NCBI GenBank assembly: GCA_963932465.1
Contig: OZ010795.1
Coordinates: forward strand, 523,099,451-523,163,450
Length of the DNA stretch: 64,000 nucleotides
Origin: Maratus speciosus
Lineage: Eukaryota; Arthropoda; Arachnida; Araneae; Salticidae
Direction: 5' to 3'
Part shown: positions 10,581 through 21,118 of the stretch, one piece after another
Position numbering within the stretch: the stretch's first letter is position 1
Layout of the letters: every line of letters starts with the position of its first letter
The notes under the pieces: model-generated
What the model saw: only the letters and a program-made list of their open reading frames with translations
Told to the model about the DNA's origin: nothing
Databases searched by the model: none
Position numbers and translations under genes: made by a program

Positions 10581-12124
10581 TACTGCTCAAGAAAAATAGG
10601 GGAGCAAGCAAGAAAGTGCAGAGAACAGTGCAAGACAGCCATGTATGGGCATAAAATGGATAGTACATGTGTATCAATGCGCAATACAGAAAAAAAGACG
10701 CAAAAAAATGTAAGGGAGCTTTTATTCTTTTAAAAGGTGAAGAGATCAATAAAAGATGGTTTCGGGCAACAATTTGGTTTCATGTGAATGATAAAAAACA
10801 AAAAAAGTATTGTTTAGAAATGATGCAAGATTTTTAATATGGCGTGTGTTCTCTTCTAACATCTAAGATTGCTGCACACCTGTTTTCCTTGGATGCGATG
10901 AGGTTATCGATAACAATTTGGGGAATACTGTTCCACTGCTCAAGAATTGCAATCTCCAAGTCCAGGACAGTAAAAGGAGGCCTCGGTCTCGCAGCAATGC
11001 GTCGTCTGAGTATGTCCCAATCATGCTCGATCGGATTTAAGTCAGGAGAGCATGCTGCTCATTCCATACGCTGTATTGTTTTAGCTTCAAGCATGCTTTC
11101 CACAAGACGAAATGTGTGAAGTCTGGCATTATCATGCATGGAGAAAAAAGAAATCACTAATTGCTGCAACATAAAATACGACATGAGGTCTCAGTATTTC
11201 GTTTGTATAACTTTGGATTGTGAAAGTGCCATTGCGAATGATATGCAGGCCAATACGTCCACCTATTGAGATTCCAGCCAATAGCATCACCCACCTCGTC
11301 TGTAATGTGATCTTTCATGAACGAATGTGGGATAATTTTAAGTGCCTCTTTCTCTCCATTCCGAAACACATCAGATGTCGCATCCAGACTGAATCGGGGC
11401 TCGTCTGTAAACAGAATTTGACTCCAACAACGTTGCCTCCAAACTCGATGTTCAGTTCCCCACCTTCTTTGGGCTGCACAGTGGCTTGAGGTCAACAGAA
11501 CATTGGCTTACGTGCATAGAAGCCACCCTGATGAAGCCTATTTCGGACTGTTTGGCTGGACACTCTTCGTCTTGGGGCCAAGAACAACTGTGCTTGTAGC
11601 TGAGTAGCATTGTCCGTTCCGTCTCGAGGAGCTGTTAACAGGATATATCGGTCATCAGTTTCTGTGTTAGCAAATTTTCGACCTTGCAGTTGTCGATGAC
11701 TACCATTCACGTGTATTGGAATCGATTCCACAGCCTTTCATGGACACTTCTTGAGATTTCAACAGCATCCACTACTCTTCGTTGTGTATCCCAAATTCAA
11801 CTGTCCCGATAACACGCCAAGTCATGGATTGCAGTAAATCATGTTGTTGTGACATTTTCAAGCAACCTTTTCTCAAAACACAATCTGAGCAATTAATTTT
11901 ACAACTGAGGCAGTGAAACAGATGTTTCTGCAAAAATCTCGATTTCTGCACTTATCTCCCTTTTCTAGTTTTTGGTGTCATAAACTTTAATTCACATGTG
12001 AAGTTTCTTTTCGGTTTTCTACAACACTTTAAATTATGGATGGTTTATTTTACGTTACTTATCGGAGTAAATATTTGCGTAATTTCGTTAAAACCATGTG
12101 CTCCCCTAATTGTTTTGAGCAGTG
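10581..12124 (-). mobile_element. Decayed Tc1-like element nested in a Helitron-like element
   Basis: 1,544 bp with TA on both sides (10579-10580 and 12125-12126). The left end reads TACTGCTCAAGAAAAATAGG and the complement of the right end CACTGCTCAAAACAATTAGG. The TIRs resemble those of the element at 1996-3525 for about 16 bases and then differ, so the two are related subfamilies. Confidence 0.85.
10836..11855 (-). pseudogene. Tc1-like transposase, multiply broken
   Basis: Fragments of a DDE transposase occur in three frames on the minus strand. Around 11492-11731 is the second DNA-binding helix-turn-helix region (QTVRNRLHQGGFYARKP). Around 11370-11440 is ILFTDEPRF with the first catalytic D. 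Near 11020-11070 is SPDLNPIEH with the final E. The C-terminus ends REHTPY and a stop at 10836, the same end as the better-preserved copy at 2233. The likely start is the ATG at 11855. Several frameshifts make it non-functional. It is clearly older than the copy at 2233-3272. Confidence 0.88.
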
Positions 12125-12560
12125 TATATCTGTGGTAATGTATTTCCTGATTTAGAGAAACAATATATAAATGATGTATCTTTGCAGTATTATATTTACT
12201 AATGTATTGGGACAAAATTTGAGTTACTACACACCAACTACTATTTTAGTTGATCAATTACAGTTTGATTTAGCAGGATAATATGAAGGCATTATGGCAA
12301 TAGAAATCAAAATGTCCTTTAATAGCTACACTACTGAAATGAAGTGAATTGCAATGAATGCAGAGATTGCCCGTCGCATCGAAATAATGTTCAGGTGATT
12401 CATTCTCATTTGTTATCTTTTAAATTCAGAGCTTCTAGGTCTTGCGTCATGTGTGATTCTGGTAGTTAAAATGCTATATTGCTGTATGTTCTGTTATATT
12501 TCGTAAAACGCGATTCTGCCACAGTTTTTCATATTTATATTTTAGCAGAAAAAAATGTAG

Positions 12561-13011
12561 TTAAAACTGTAATAATAGTAAATAATATTGCAGCTTCCAT
12601 CATCAGTTAAAATGCAGCAGTCTTTTCAATACGTCAGGAAAAGCTCTCTCAAAAAGAAAAAAATCTTCTTTTAATTCATGAAATTCTTAAAAAAGTAATA
12701 TTTAATAATCCGGTTAACAGAATTTAGAAATTTCCCCATAATTCTATAACTAAGTGCTGTAGCAGAATGTATTGTATACCGAATCCCAAAAACTAACATT
12801 ATAATTTCTATCAACATAATATAAACCGTTCATTTGAAATGCAAATGAATATGATAAAAGATGATATAATTTTCTTTAATGGAATACATTTGAAGGTTTC
12901 AAACGAAAACGATGCTTTCAAAATCGTATGTAATGCGTCAATTTGCGAGACATCCAACTACGAAATATCAGCCCGTAATGCTATGAACGATATATTTGAT
13001 ACTGATATGTG
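12561..13011. other. AT-rich stretch, no gene seen
   Basis: Nothing coding. It may include the undefined 5' part of the reverse Helitron-like element on its left. Confidence 0.4.
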
Positions 13012-13721
13012 ATACTTGATTATCCCGTCGACCAAAAACTGTCGCCAAACTGTAAGATTAAACGCTAATAATGGATGATCGTAAGTGCCACATTCACTTG
13101 GCATTAAACATGATACACGTGTTTGTTACTTAATCATGTCTTTTTAATTCGACGTTTTATTTGCATTTTTATTAATGTTTTACCAATTTATTTGTTCTTT
13201 CGTTATTTAAAATTGCTGCAAGTTTTTATTTTTTTCTTTAATTATATATCAAATGTTTACATGCATTTTTTAGCTATATGTGTCTACATTTTTTTAATAA
13301 AGGAAAGGAATTAGGTTCGTTACAATTTTCCGTTATCATAGATATATATTGTGGTTTTTAATAAATTCGATTGTTACATTTAAGTTGCTTAAATTTTATT
13401 CACAAATAACATATCTTAAAATTATGGCTTTTTATGTTTTAATTCAATAATTATATATTTAAATGCTCAAACCATTAGTACTCTTTTGTCGTAAATCATC
13501 TAAATAAATCAAATTTTATATTCGGTATGTTGCTATGCCATAAGTGAACGTCACTATTAAAGTAAACCTGTTCTTTTGTATTTTTTTTTAATTTAAATTC
13601 ATTAATTTTCCTATCGTAAAATTTTAGAATGGCACATTGTTCCATTTGTATAATTTCTATAAATAGTTTGGCAATTTGTATAATTTGGCGAAATTGGTCG
13701 GCGGGATAATTCAGTAGTACC
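13012..13721. mobile_element. Longest TTATCCCG-family element, 710 bp
   Basis: The left end reads TACTTGATTATCCCGTCGAC and the complement of the right end GGTACTACTGAATTATCCCG. Subterminal blocks TCGCCAAACT and GGCGAAATTGG match the shorter copies. The interior is AT-rich with no transposase-like frame, so even this copy is non-autonomous. Confidence 0.65.
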
Positions 13722-14648
13722 TAATAAACATGTGATCTAAGATTTCTTTTAGGAAGCATTTTTTCCAAAATAGCAATATTTATGCAAATGATATTAATAC
13801 ATAATTGCATACATATCCGTAGTAATAATCTTGAATTTCGAATTCCTGAGATGTTAATAATAGCATAAAACTAAAAAAAAAATTACATATACAGAAAAAT
13901 ATCATTCAAAAAATCTCCGGAAAAATATAAATTAAAAAATACATATATTAAAAAAAAATAATAATTATAAAAAAGTATTCAAAATTGTTACTTATCAACC
14001 AGTAACATTCAAGTAATAAAAAAAACAATCCCAAATTCTGGGGATCGCAACAACCACATTGAAAAATTCATCGCCAAAATAAGCTCGCCATAAAAACGGG
14101 AACAGGATATAGAACTGTTCCCTATATTTATCTAACTGGTTTAGAAGTTTAAAATTTTTAACCAAGGATACAAATGATTCCAAAAACTTATCCAATGGTG
14201 TAAATAATAAACAAAATGCATCCTGTACATTTGAAATCAACCCTGACAAACTTTAAAAAAAGAGGGAAAAAAACCCGCTATTTTATTTAAGTTGATAAAT
14301 CGCCAAATATTGTTTCAATTAGTCGACTTTGAAAATGAATCTCCTTTTAACCCTTTGAGAGACAAGCAAGTGCGTTTGTGAAATGCTGAATTCCCACCGC
14401 AATCTGCAAAAAGATTTTTTGCAAAATATGTAAAAGCAATTTTACGCCTTTTTTCTACCAAAGTTAGAAAAGTAAAATTTAATAGATTTTTTCTGGTACA
14501 AATCTTCATTAATCGAAGGTGGGATAAAATATATCCCACCGCCCCTCATGGGTTTAAGCCATGCAAACACATTTATTTCATATTTAAATTATTTTTCTTT
14601 TTATACTATTATTTCTCATTTATTTTTATTTTTAATAAAATCAGTAAT

Positions 14649-14682
<34 letters not shown>

Positions 14683-14999
14683 GGGGGGGGGGGGATGTTT
14701 GTATATTTTAATTTCTAAATGATATAGACGTTTCAATTCTTTAACAAAAATATAGCTTAATATACCAAGATGAAAATCATATGCAATGGTAACCTTTTCG
14801 TCCAAAATAACAGCACTTTCCATCATAATTCTATAACTAGTCTACGTACATTGTTATAGCTTAAAACCTTTTCTGAAACAATATCTATATAACAGTGTAA
14901 GTTACGTCAATGCAGTAAGTCTATGCAGTAAATCTCGAATTATAGAAAGCCGGAGCGAAATTTCCGTTTGTATTATGTATATATATATATATATATAAG
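13722..14999. other. AT-rich stretch, no gene seen
   Basis: No coding sequence. A (TA)n microsatellite lies near 14972-14997, and the T31-G13 tract is listed separately. Confidence 0.5.
14651..14694. repeat. T31 tract joined to G13 tract
   Basis: An uninterrupted run of 31 T is followed at once by 13 G. On the minus strand this is a C run into an A run. Confidence 0.8.
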
Positions 15000-16010
15000 T
15001 AGATAACAAGAATATCCAAGGAACTATATGTGGAATGTAAGTAGAAATTTTAACGTTTTAAAGTAGATCATACTGACTTTGACTCCAAAATCAACTTCAA
15101 TATTTAAAGAACTGCAAATAGTTTTTGATGATACGAGATGTAATTTTTAATTAAAAACTATTGTTTAATAAGTTATTCATTTTTCTGTGCAAAATATTTA
15201 TATCTATATCTATATATATTAATTATAAATATTATATGAATTTTTGACACAAAACATAACGCAAAATATGATTTATTTTACATTAGCTTAATGGAAACAT
15301 AGTACATAAAAAAAAAAAAAAAAACACGACAGATTTTTTATGCAAGTTTTTAAATATGGACAACACATTTTTCTCTATAAAAGGAGATCGCGGACCATCA
15401 ATATGACAAAACTCGACTAAGAAATCTTTTGTTTTTCGTTTTCGTTTATCAATATACTTCAATTTTAAGTACATCATTTGCAAGAAAATCACAAGCAATA
15501 ACAATGATTCTTAGCGAAGTTACAAGTATTTCAAATGTATCGCGATTTCTCAAAATGTTTGCTTAATATTTTTTAACGACCGTCAAGACCTGCGAATTCC
15601 GGCTAAACCAGTTAATTGTAATTCATCAATGTCTTTAATAATTGAAGAAATCAGATTACATAAAAATATAAGAATAATATTCAGAAACCATATGTGGAAT
15701 GTAAGTAGAATTTTTAACGTTTTAAATTAGATCAAAATAAATTTGACTCTAAAATAATCTTTCAATATTTAAAGAACCTTAAATATTTTTTGATGGAACG
15801 AGATGTAATTTTTTAATTAAAAACTATTGTTTAATACGTTACTTATTTTTGTGGTGAAAATAAAAATATTTTTTTTTAAATTATAAATATTATATAAATT
15901 CCCGAAGCAAAACATAACGCAAAAAATTATTTACTTTACATTAGCTTAATGGAAATATAATACATTTTCACAAAAACACCACGGATTTCTTATGGAAGTT
16001 TTATGAATCT
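15000..16010 (+). repeat. Tandem duplication, unit about 660 bp
   Basis: The segment starting near 15020 (TATGTGGAATGTAAGTAGAA, then TTAACGTTTTAAA) recurs near 15682. The linked block TTACATTAGCTTAATGGAAA, at about 15278, recurs at about 15936. The copies differ by many substitutions and small indels. They belong to the family also seen at 5990-6280, 10308-10515 and 16690-16875. Nothing coding. Confidence 0.65.
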
Positions 16011-16689
16011 TAAAGCATCACAACGTTCGAAATTAAAATTTTTGTTAGAAGTTAAACTACTATCTTTTCTGAGTATTTTTATATAATACTTTACTTGAAA
16101 TTCCATTAGAAAAGATTTTATTGATTTAGAATTATGCCTGCTCAATAGCTAAAGCGGCGTTTCCGAAACTTTGAAGTTATTTTTCTCCAAACGACTTTTT
16201 TGGGCATAACGCGCATGATATCTCAAAGACTTCTGAATATCTTTCAATAAAATTTTTAAAATATAATTGCTGAATGTATAAACATAACATAAGTTTTCCT
16301 TTTTCTTGTTTAAAAAAAAAAAAAATAAATAAAATAAGTAGTTGTACGGTTGAAAAATTCAAAAAAATTGACAAAATACAACTTTGCATTAAAAATATAA
16401 AACTGCAGAAAAAATTTCATTGTAGTTGCAATATTTAATTTCTAATCGTTCGCGCAAGCTGTTATACCAATTTTCTGCTGGATATATATCTGACAGCTTG
16501 GAGCTCCTATAAAAACTTATTCTGTATCTTTCAATTTCTTAAATGCATGAAATCAAAGATCATACTTATATATTACATCCCAATAAACACTGTTTTTTTA
16601 AATCATATACATTTTAAGATATTAAATGTTAAAAATGGGCTTTTATCTCTTTTTTTTTTTTTTTTTTCAAATTTTAAGAGTCCAGACAC
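16011..16689. other. AT-rich stretch, no gene seen
   Basis: Only short A and T runs. No repeat boundary or coding frame can be supported. Confidence 0.45.
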
Positions 16690-16875
16690 CTCTTAAAGGG
16701 GACCGCGGACATTCAATGTGGCAAAAATCGACTAAGAAATCGTTTTTTCTTTTTCGTTTACTAATATACTTCAATTTTAAGTACATAATTTGCTAGAAAA
16801 TCGCAAGCAATTGCATTGATTCCAAGCCGAAGTTACAAGTACTTCAAATGTATCGCATTTTCTCAAAATAAGAAA
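16690..16875 (+). repeat. GGGGACCGCGGAC dispersed repeat, further copy
   Basis: AAAGGGGACCGCGGAC, TCAATGTGGCAA, CGACTAAGAAATC, TTTTAAGTACAT and TTCAAATGTATCGC match copies at 5990, 10308 and 15225. It ends about 40 bp before the Helentron-like nest. Confidence 0.6.
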
Positions 16876-17070
16876 TTTCGTCAAGATAGTATATTCAAAT
16901 TGTGCCATGCGTCTTATTAGGTAGATTTCGTATGAAATACTACCTATTACATTCTCCCCTATGTTTGAATTTCTGAAAAATTTTCGCAAATCTATACCGA
17001 TCATGACCCCTAGAACATAAAACCACCCTCAGTAAAAAACTTTATATCTACTATCTATCTATCTATCTAT

Positions 17071-17107
<37 letters not shown>

Positions 17108-17125
17108 CACTTTCTTCTGGACATG

Positions 17126-17130
17126 ATAAC
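17126..17130. repeat. Target site duplication of the BEL element, left copy
   Basis: ATAAC directly precedes the 5' LTR. The identical ATAAC follows the 3' LTR at 25474-25478. Five bases is the usual duplication for BEL/Pao. Confidence 0.92.
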
Positions 17131-17179
17131 TGTTTGAATGAGAGGTGGCGCAATTCTGCGTTTTCCAGACGCATGTTTT
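17131..17179 (+). repeat. 5' LTR, left part
   Basis: TGTTTGAATGAGAGGTGGCG through GACGCATGTTTT matches the first 49 bases of the 3' LTR (25308) with one mismatch. The LTR is then broken by an insertion. Confidence 0.92.
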
Positions 17180-17301
17180 AGGTAGCTTTCTTTACAAAAA
17201 AGCTACCTATTGCAGCCGTTCGGAGGAAAGCGATTTCAAAAAATTTTGGTATATTTTCATCGATCATGACCCCCAGACCCCGAAACCACCCTCCGTTCAA
17301 A

Positions 17302-17304
<3 letters not shown>

Positions 17305-17342
<38 letters not shown>
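17305..17342. repeat. (TA)n microsatellite
   Basis: About 19 TA repeats near the head of the inner Helentron-like element. A similar TA tract (about 17074-17106), preceded by CTAT repeats, lies at the matching place in the outer element. Confidence 0.85.
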
Positions 17343-17345
<3 letters not shown>

Positions 17346-17366
17346 CCTATGTCACACTGTAACTCT

Positions 17367-19125
17367 CGTATTTATGAACCGATTTGGATGTAATTCGATG
17401 TGTACATAATACATACCAATGTCTCGACCGAGTTCGTTGGCCAGCTTCATCCGCCATTTTGTTTCTAAATGGCGGCCATTTAAATAATTTTTTAAAATTT
17501 AAAATTTGAAATGTGGTACCAAAAAATTGAAAATGAAAAAATATTTTTTTTTATGTATTTGACCTTTATACAAAGACTCCGTAGCAGTTTTTGTTTCGTC
17601 TATATCTTAAAAAATGGCTGAGTTATAGCATTTTGAATTTCTAGCGAAGCTGACATTTTGAAACGTCCTGAATTTTGTCACGCGATAAAAGGCGTATTTA
17701 TGAACCGATTTGGATGTAACTTCGTTTATACATAGTACAGACCAATGTCTCGAACAAGTTCGTTGGCCAGCTTCATCGCCATCTTGTTTAAAAATGGCGG
17801 CCATTTAAAATTATAAGAAAAATTTAAATTTGAAATGTGGTAGCAAAAAATTGAAAATTGAAAAAATATTTTTTTCTTATGTGTTTGACCTTGATAAAAA
17901 GATTCGGGAGCAGTTTTTGTTTCGTCTATATCTTAAAAAATTGGCTGAGTTATAGCATTTTGAATTTCTAGCGTGGCTGACATTTTGAAACGTCCTGATT
18001 TTTGCCACGTGATAACAGACGTATTTATGAACCGATTTGGATGTACCTTGGTGTGTACATAGTACATACAAATAACTCAACCGAGTTCGTTGACCAGCTT
18101 CATTCGCCATCTTGTTTCAAAATGGTGGCCATTTAAAAAATTTTTTAAAAGATTAAATTTAAAATGAGATACCAAAAAGTTGGAAAATGAAAAAGATTTT
18201 TTTTTGTATGTGTTTGACCTTAATACAAAGATTAAGGAACAGGTTTTGTTTTGTCTACATCTAAAAAAATGGCTGAGTTATAACATTTTGAATTTCTATT
18301 GTGGCTGACATTTTAAAACGACCTGATTTTTGTCACGCGATAACAGGCGTATTTATGAACCGATTTGAATGTAACTTGGTCTGTACATAGTACATACCAA
18401 TGTCTCGACCGAGTTCGTTGGCCAGCTTCATTCGACATCTTGTTTCAAAAGGGTTGCCATTTTTTTAAAAAAAATGTAATTTAAAATTTAAAATGAGGTA
18501 TTAAAAAATTGGAAAATGAAAAAGATTTTTTTTCATGTGTTTGGCCTTGATACAAAGATTCTGGAGCAGTTTTTGTTTCTGAAAATTTGTTCTTTTGATT
18601 ATATCTTAAAAAGTGGTTGAGTTATAGCACTTTGAATTTCTATCATGGCTAACACTTTGAAACGATCTTGTATTTGTCACGCGATACCACACGTATTCGC
18701 CTATTTGGATGTAAGAAGGCATGTGGATAGTATACATCAATATCTCGACCAAGTTCGCTGGCCAGCTTCATCAGCCATCTTGTTTCAAAATGGCGGCCAT
18801 TAAATTAAAAAAAATTATGTTTAAAGTGAGGTGCAAAAAAATTAGAAATTGAAAAAGGTTTCTTTCTTAAGTATTTGACCTTGATATAAGGATTCAGGAG
18901 CATTGTTTGTTTGTCTTTATCTTAAAAAATGGCTCAGATATAGCAGTTTCAATTTCTAAAGTGGGTGACATTTTGAAAAATCTGATTTTTTGCCTGTGAC
19001 AGCACTCGTATATATCAACCGATTCCGATATGAGTGAGCATGTGCACAGCAATTACTAAGGTCTCGACCAAGTTCACTGGTTAGCCTCATCCACCATGTT
19101 GTCTTAAAATGGCAGGCACTTTAAG
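17367..19125 (+). repeat. Tandem array, unit about 326 bp, about 5.5 copies
   Basis: The phrase TATTTATGAACCGATTTGG recurs at about 17369, 17696, 18021 and 18350, and in diverged form at about 18691 and 19010. That gives steps of about 327, 325, 329, 341 and 319. Each unit also holds CGACCGAGTTCGTTGGCCAG, CATCTTGTTTCAAAATGG, CTTAAAAAATGGCTGAG and a word ending ACATTTTGAAACG. Later units are more diverged. Confidence 0.88.
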
Positions 19126-19364
19126 AAATCGCCGAATTTGGCAGCCAAATATAAGTGACTTTAAATAAAAGCAGCTTGGATAAAGCTGACTAATTTCGCG
19201 AAATTCTCATTCATAATGATTTAGTATTGATAAAAATTAGTATTGAATCTCCTACATTCGGTTTCCACTTAATTGAGCTTCGTGTGTTTGAATAATATAA
19301 GTTGGCTTTTTAAAAATAAGGAATATGAAAGCTACCTCTTCCTCCCGGCACTGGCCGGAAGGAC

Positions 19365-19485
19365 TTTTTTTTACTTACTTTTTCGTTCTATGTTTTTTGT
19401 AGTCTGTCTTGTGTTGTCATCCAATAAATACGTTAAAATGTGAGCTCGTGCTTTCTGCTTCCAAAATTTCAGCGGAGTCGGATCA
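19365..19485 (+). repeat. 5' LTR, right part
   Basis: Resumes the match to the 3' LTR at its T run and continues to TCGGATCA. It includes CATCCAATAAATACG with a possible AATAAA polyadenylation signal. Confidence 0.92.
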
Positions 19486-19503
19486 TGGTGTCAGGACTGG
19501 TGT
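19486..19503 (+). promoter_or_regulatory. Primer binding site of the BEL element
   Basis: TGGTGTCAGGACTGGTG begins directly after the LTR's final CA. The leading TGG pairs with the CCA end of a tRNA primer. I cannot name the tRNA with confidence. Confidence 0.7.
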
Positions 19504-19912
19504 GATGCTGTGTTTGTTAGTTTCCTGCTGTATTTAAAAGGAAGTTGAAAGTATAGTGATTTTAAAAAGAATGTGTTCAGAATTTTAAAAAACAGATGTA
19601 TTCGGCACTAGGATTACGTAACTTCACGGAACATTTTGTGGATAACAGAGGTGAGTGTTTGGTATTGTAGTAATGTTTGTGAGAAATATGTAGGGAGAAT
19701 AAAGTTTTTATTTGACTTTGCATAGAGATGTTTAGGTTTTGGGGTAATTTAAGTTTGAGAAATGATATTGCCGTTTGAAAGCTGTGTAGTAGAGAAGGAA
19801 AATTTTGTTATTTTGTTGATTTTTGTTTATTGTATTTTATGTTGTATGTTGAAAGAAAATTTGTTTATTGTGTAATTTTTGTTGTTTAAGTAGTATTGTT
19901 GAATTTAGCGAA

Positions 19913-21118
19913 ATGTCTGATCTAGAAAAAAGTAAGAGTAAACGGAAAGCAGTTAGAACCGCGACCACAAAATTGTTAAACAGCATCGAAGAATTGTTTA
20001 AAGAAATAGAATCTGTTAGTGTAGATATTTTAAATGAAAAATTAATGTTAATTGTAGATAAGGAAAATGCGTTAAATGAATTAAATAAAGAAATTGAAGC
20101 TTTGCTTCCCGTTAAAGATATCGAAAGTGAGGTAGCGAACTCAATTGAGTATTGTTAGAATATTTGCTAATGGAAACAGCGAATAAAAATTCAAATTGGA
20201 AAATTTAAAGGTCCCAAAGTAGTTGAACTGAAACCCTCAATAAATGAAATAACTGTTAAATTGCCAAAATTAAATATTAAACCATTTTATGGTGATTCTG
20301 CTTATTGGTTGGAATTTTATGGTCAATTTGAATCTGCTATTGATAAAAATCCTAATCTTACGAAAATAGATAAACTGAATTATCTGAAATCTTATTTAAA
20401 TGGTCAGGCTGCGAGTTCGATTGCTGGGCTAGCAATTACAGAACAAAATTATGACGCGGCACTCAACATTCTTAAGAATAGGTTTGGTAATACAAATACA
20501 TTAATACAAACACACACGAACGGTTTATTGAGAATTCCTGCTGTTCATAATTCGCAAGATACGATTGGCTTAAGAAAATTATTTGATAGAATTGAGAATC
20601 AAATTAGAAATTTAGAAGCATTGGGCGTTAGAAAGGAAACATTTAGCAGTTTGTTAGCACCCATAATTTTAGATAGGATTCCAAAAGACCTCGTTCTAGA
20701 GTTTAATAGAAAATATCCGATTAACTATACATTTGAGGATATACATGCTTATCTAGAAAACGAAATTCAATCGAGAGAAAAAACGTATTTAGTTCCATCA
20801 AAATCTGATCCTTTCAAGATAAAGTATGAGAGTAGTAATAATGAATACAAAGGCAATTTTAGAAAGTTTAATAATAGAAGATTCGATCAGATACGACCAA
20901 CCGCAACCGGGAATGACGTGTCCAACGTAAAAAAGAGCTGTGTGTTTTGTGACGGTACGGAACATGAATTTTGAGAGTATAAAACTGTAGAAGATAGGAA
21001 AAACAAATTAAGATCAGAAAATAGATGCTTCAAATGCTTTTCTGAAGCTCATTATAGTCGCTCGTGTAGATGAAAATTTTAATGCAAATACTGTAAAAGC
21101 AAATTTCATAATTATATT
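19913..21118 (+). pseudogene. BEL/Pao gag (capsid/nucleocapsid), broken
   Basis: The capsid polyprotein binds element RNA in cytoplasmic particles. The start MSDLEKSKSKRK at 19913 opens an 82-codon N-terminal frame that stops at 20156. The protein continues in another frame from about 20261 (PKLNIKPFYGDSAYWLEF). That part holds the conserved FYGD..YW.EF..QF segment and L..RFG typical of BEL/Pao gag. Zinc knuckles follow: C.FC....H near 20940-20970, C.KC.....H....C near 21029-21067, and C.YC....HNYILC near 21081-21121. Stops interrupt them at 20972 (TGA), 21071 (TGA) and 21077 (TAA). Confidence 0.88.

Larger units (their letters stand above)
10523..12560 (-). mobile_element. Helitron-like element in reverse, split by a Tc1 element
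   Basis: On the minus strand the element ends AGCAGGCGTAGCCTGCTAG, a perfect 7-bp hairpin (AGCAGGC/GCCTGCT) whose last bases lie in the terminal CTAG, followed by T. Sequence on both sides of the Tc1 copy (10550-10578 and about 12127-12560) matches the complement of 46241-46762. Examples are AGTTGATCA.TTACAGT and the stretch ending in ATTATG.CAA. The family is therefore continuous across the insertion. The 5' end is not defined. Confidence 0.55.
17180..19364 (+). mobile_element. Inner Helentron-like element inserted in the 5' LTR
   Basis: The 2,185-bp insertion has exact limits because the 3' LTR shows the empty site, a run of seven T. It starts AGGTAGCTTTC with a stem-loop partner AAAGCTACCT, and then has a TA microsatellite. 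It carries about 5.5 copies of a 326-bp tandem unit. It ends GAAAGCTACCT, a CCGGC-ACTG-GCCGG hairpin, AAGGAC, and then T. The architecture equals that of the outer element, but the terminal words differ and co-vary (GCTTTC with GAAAGC, against GATTT with AAATC). No transposase or Rep gene is present. Confidence 0.7.
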
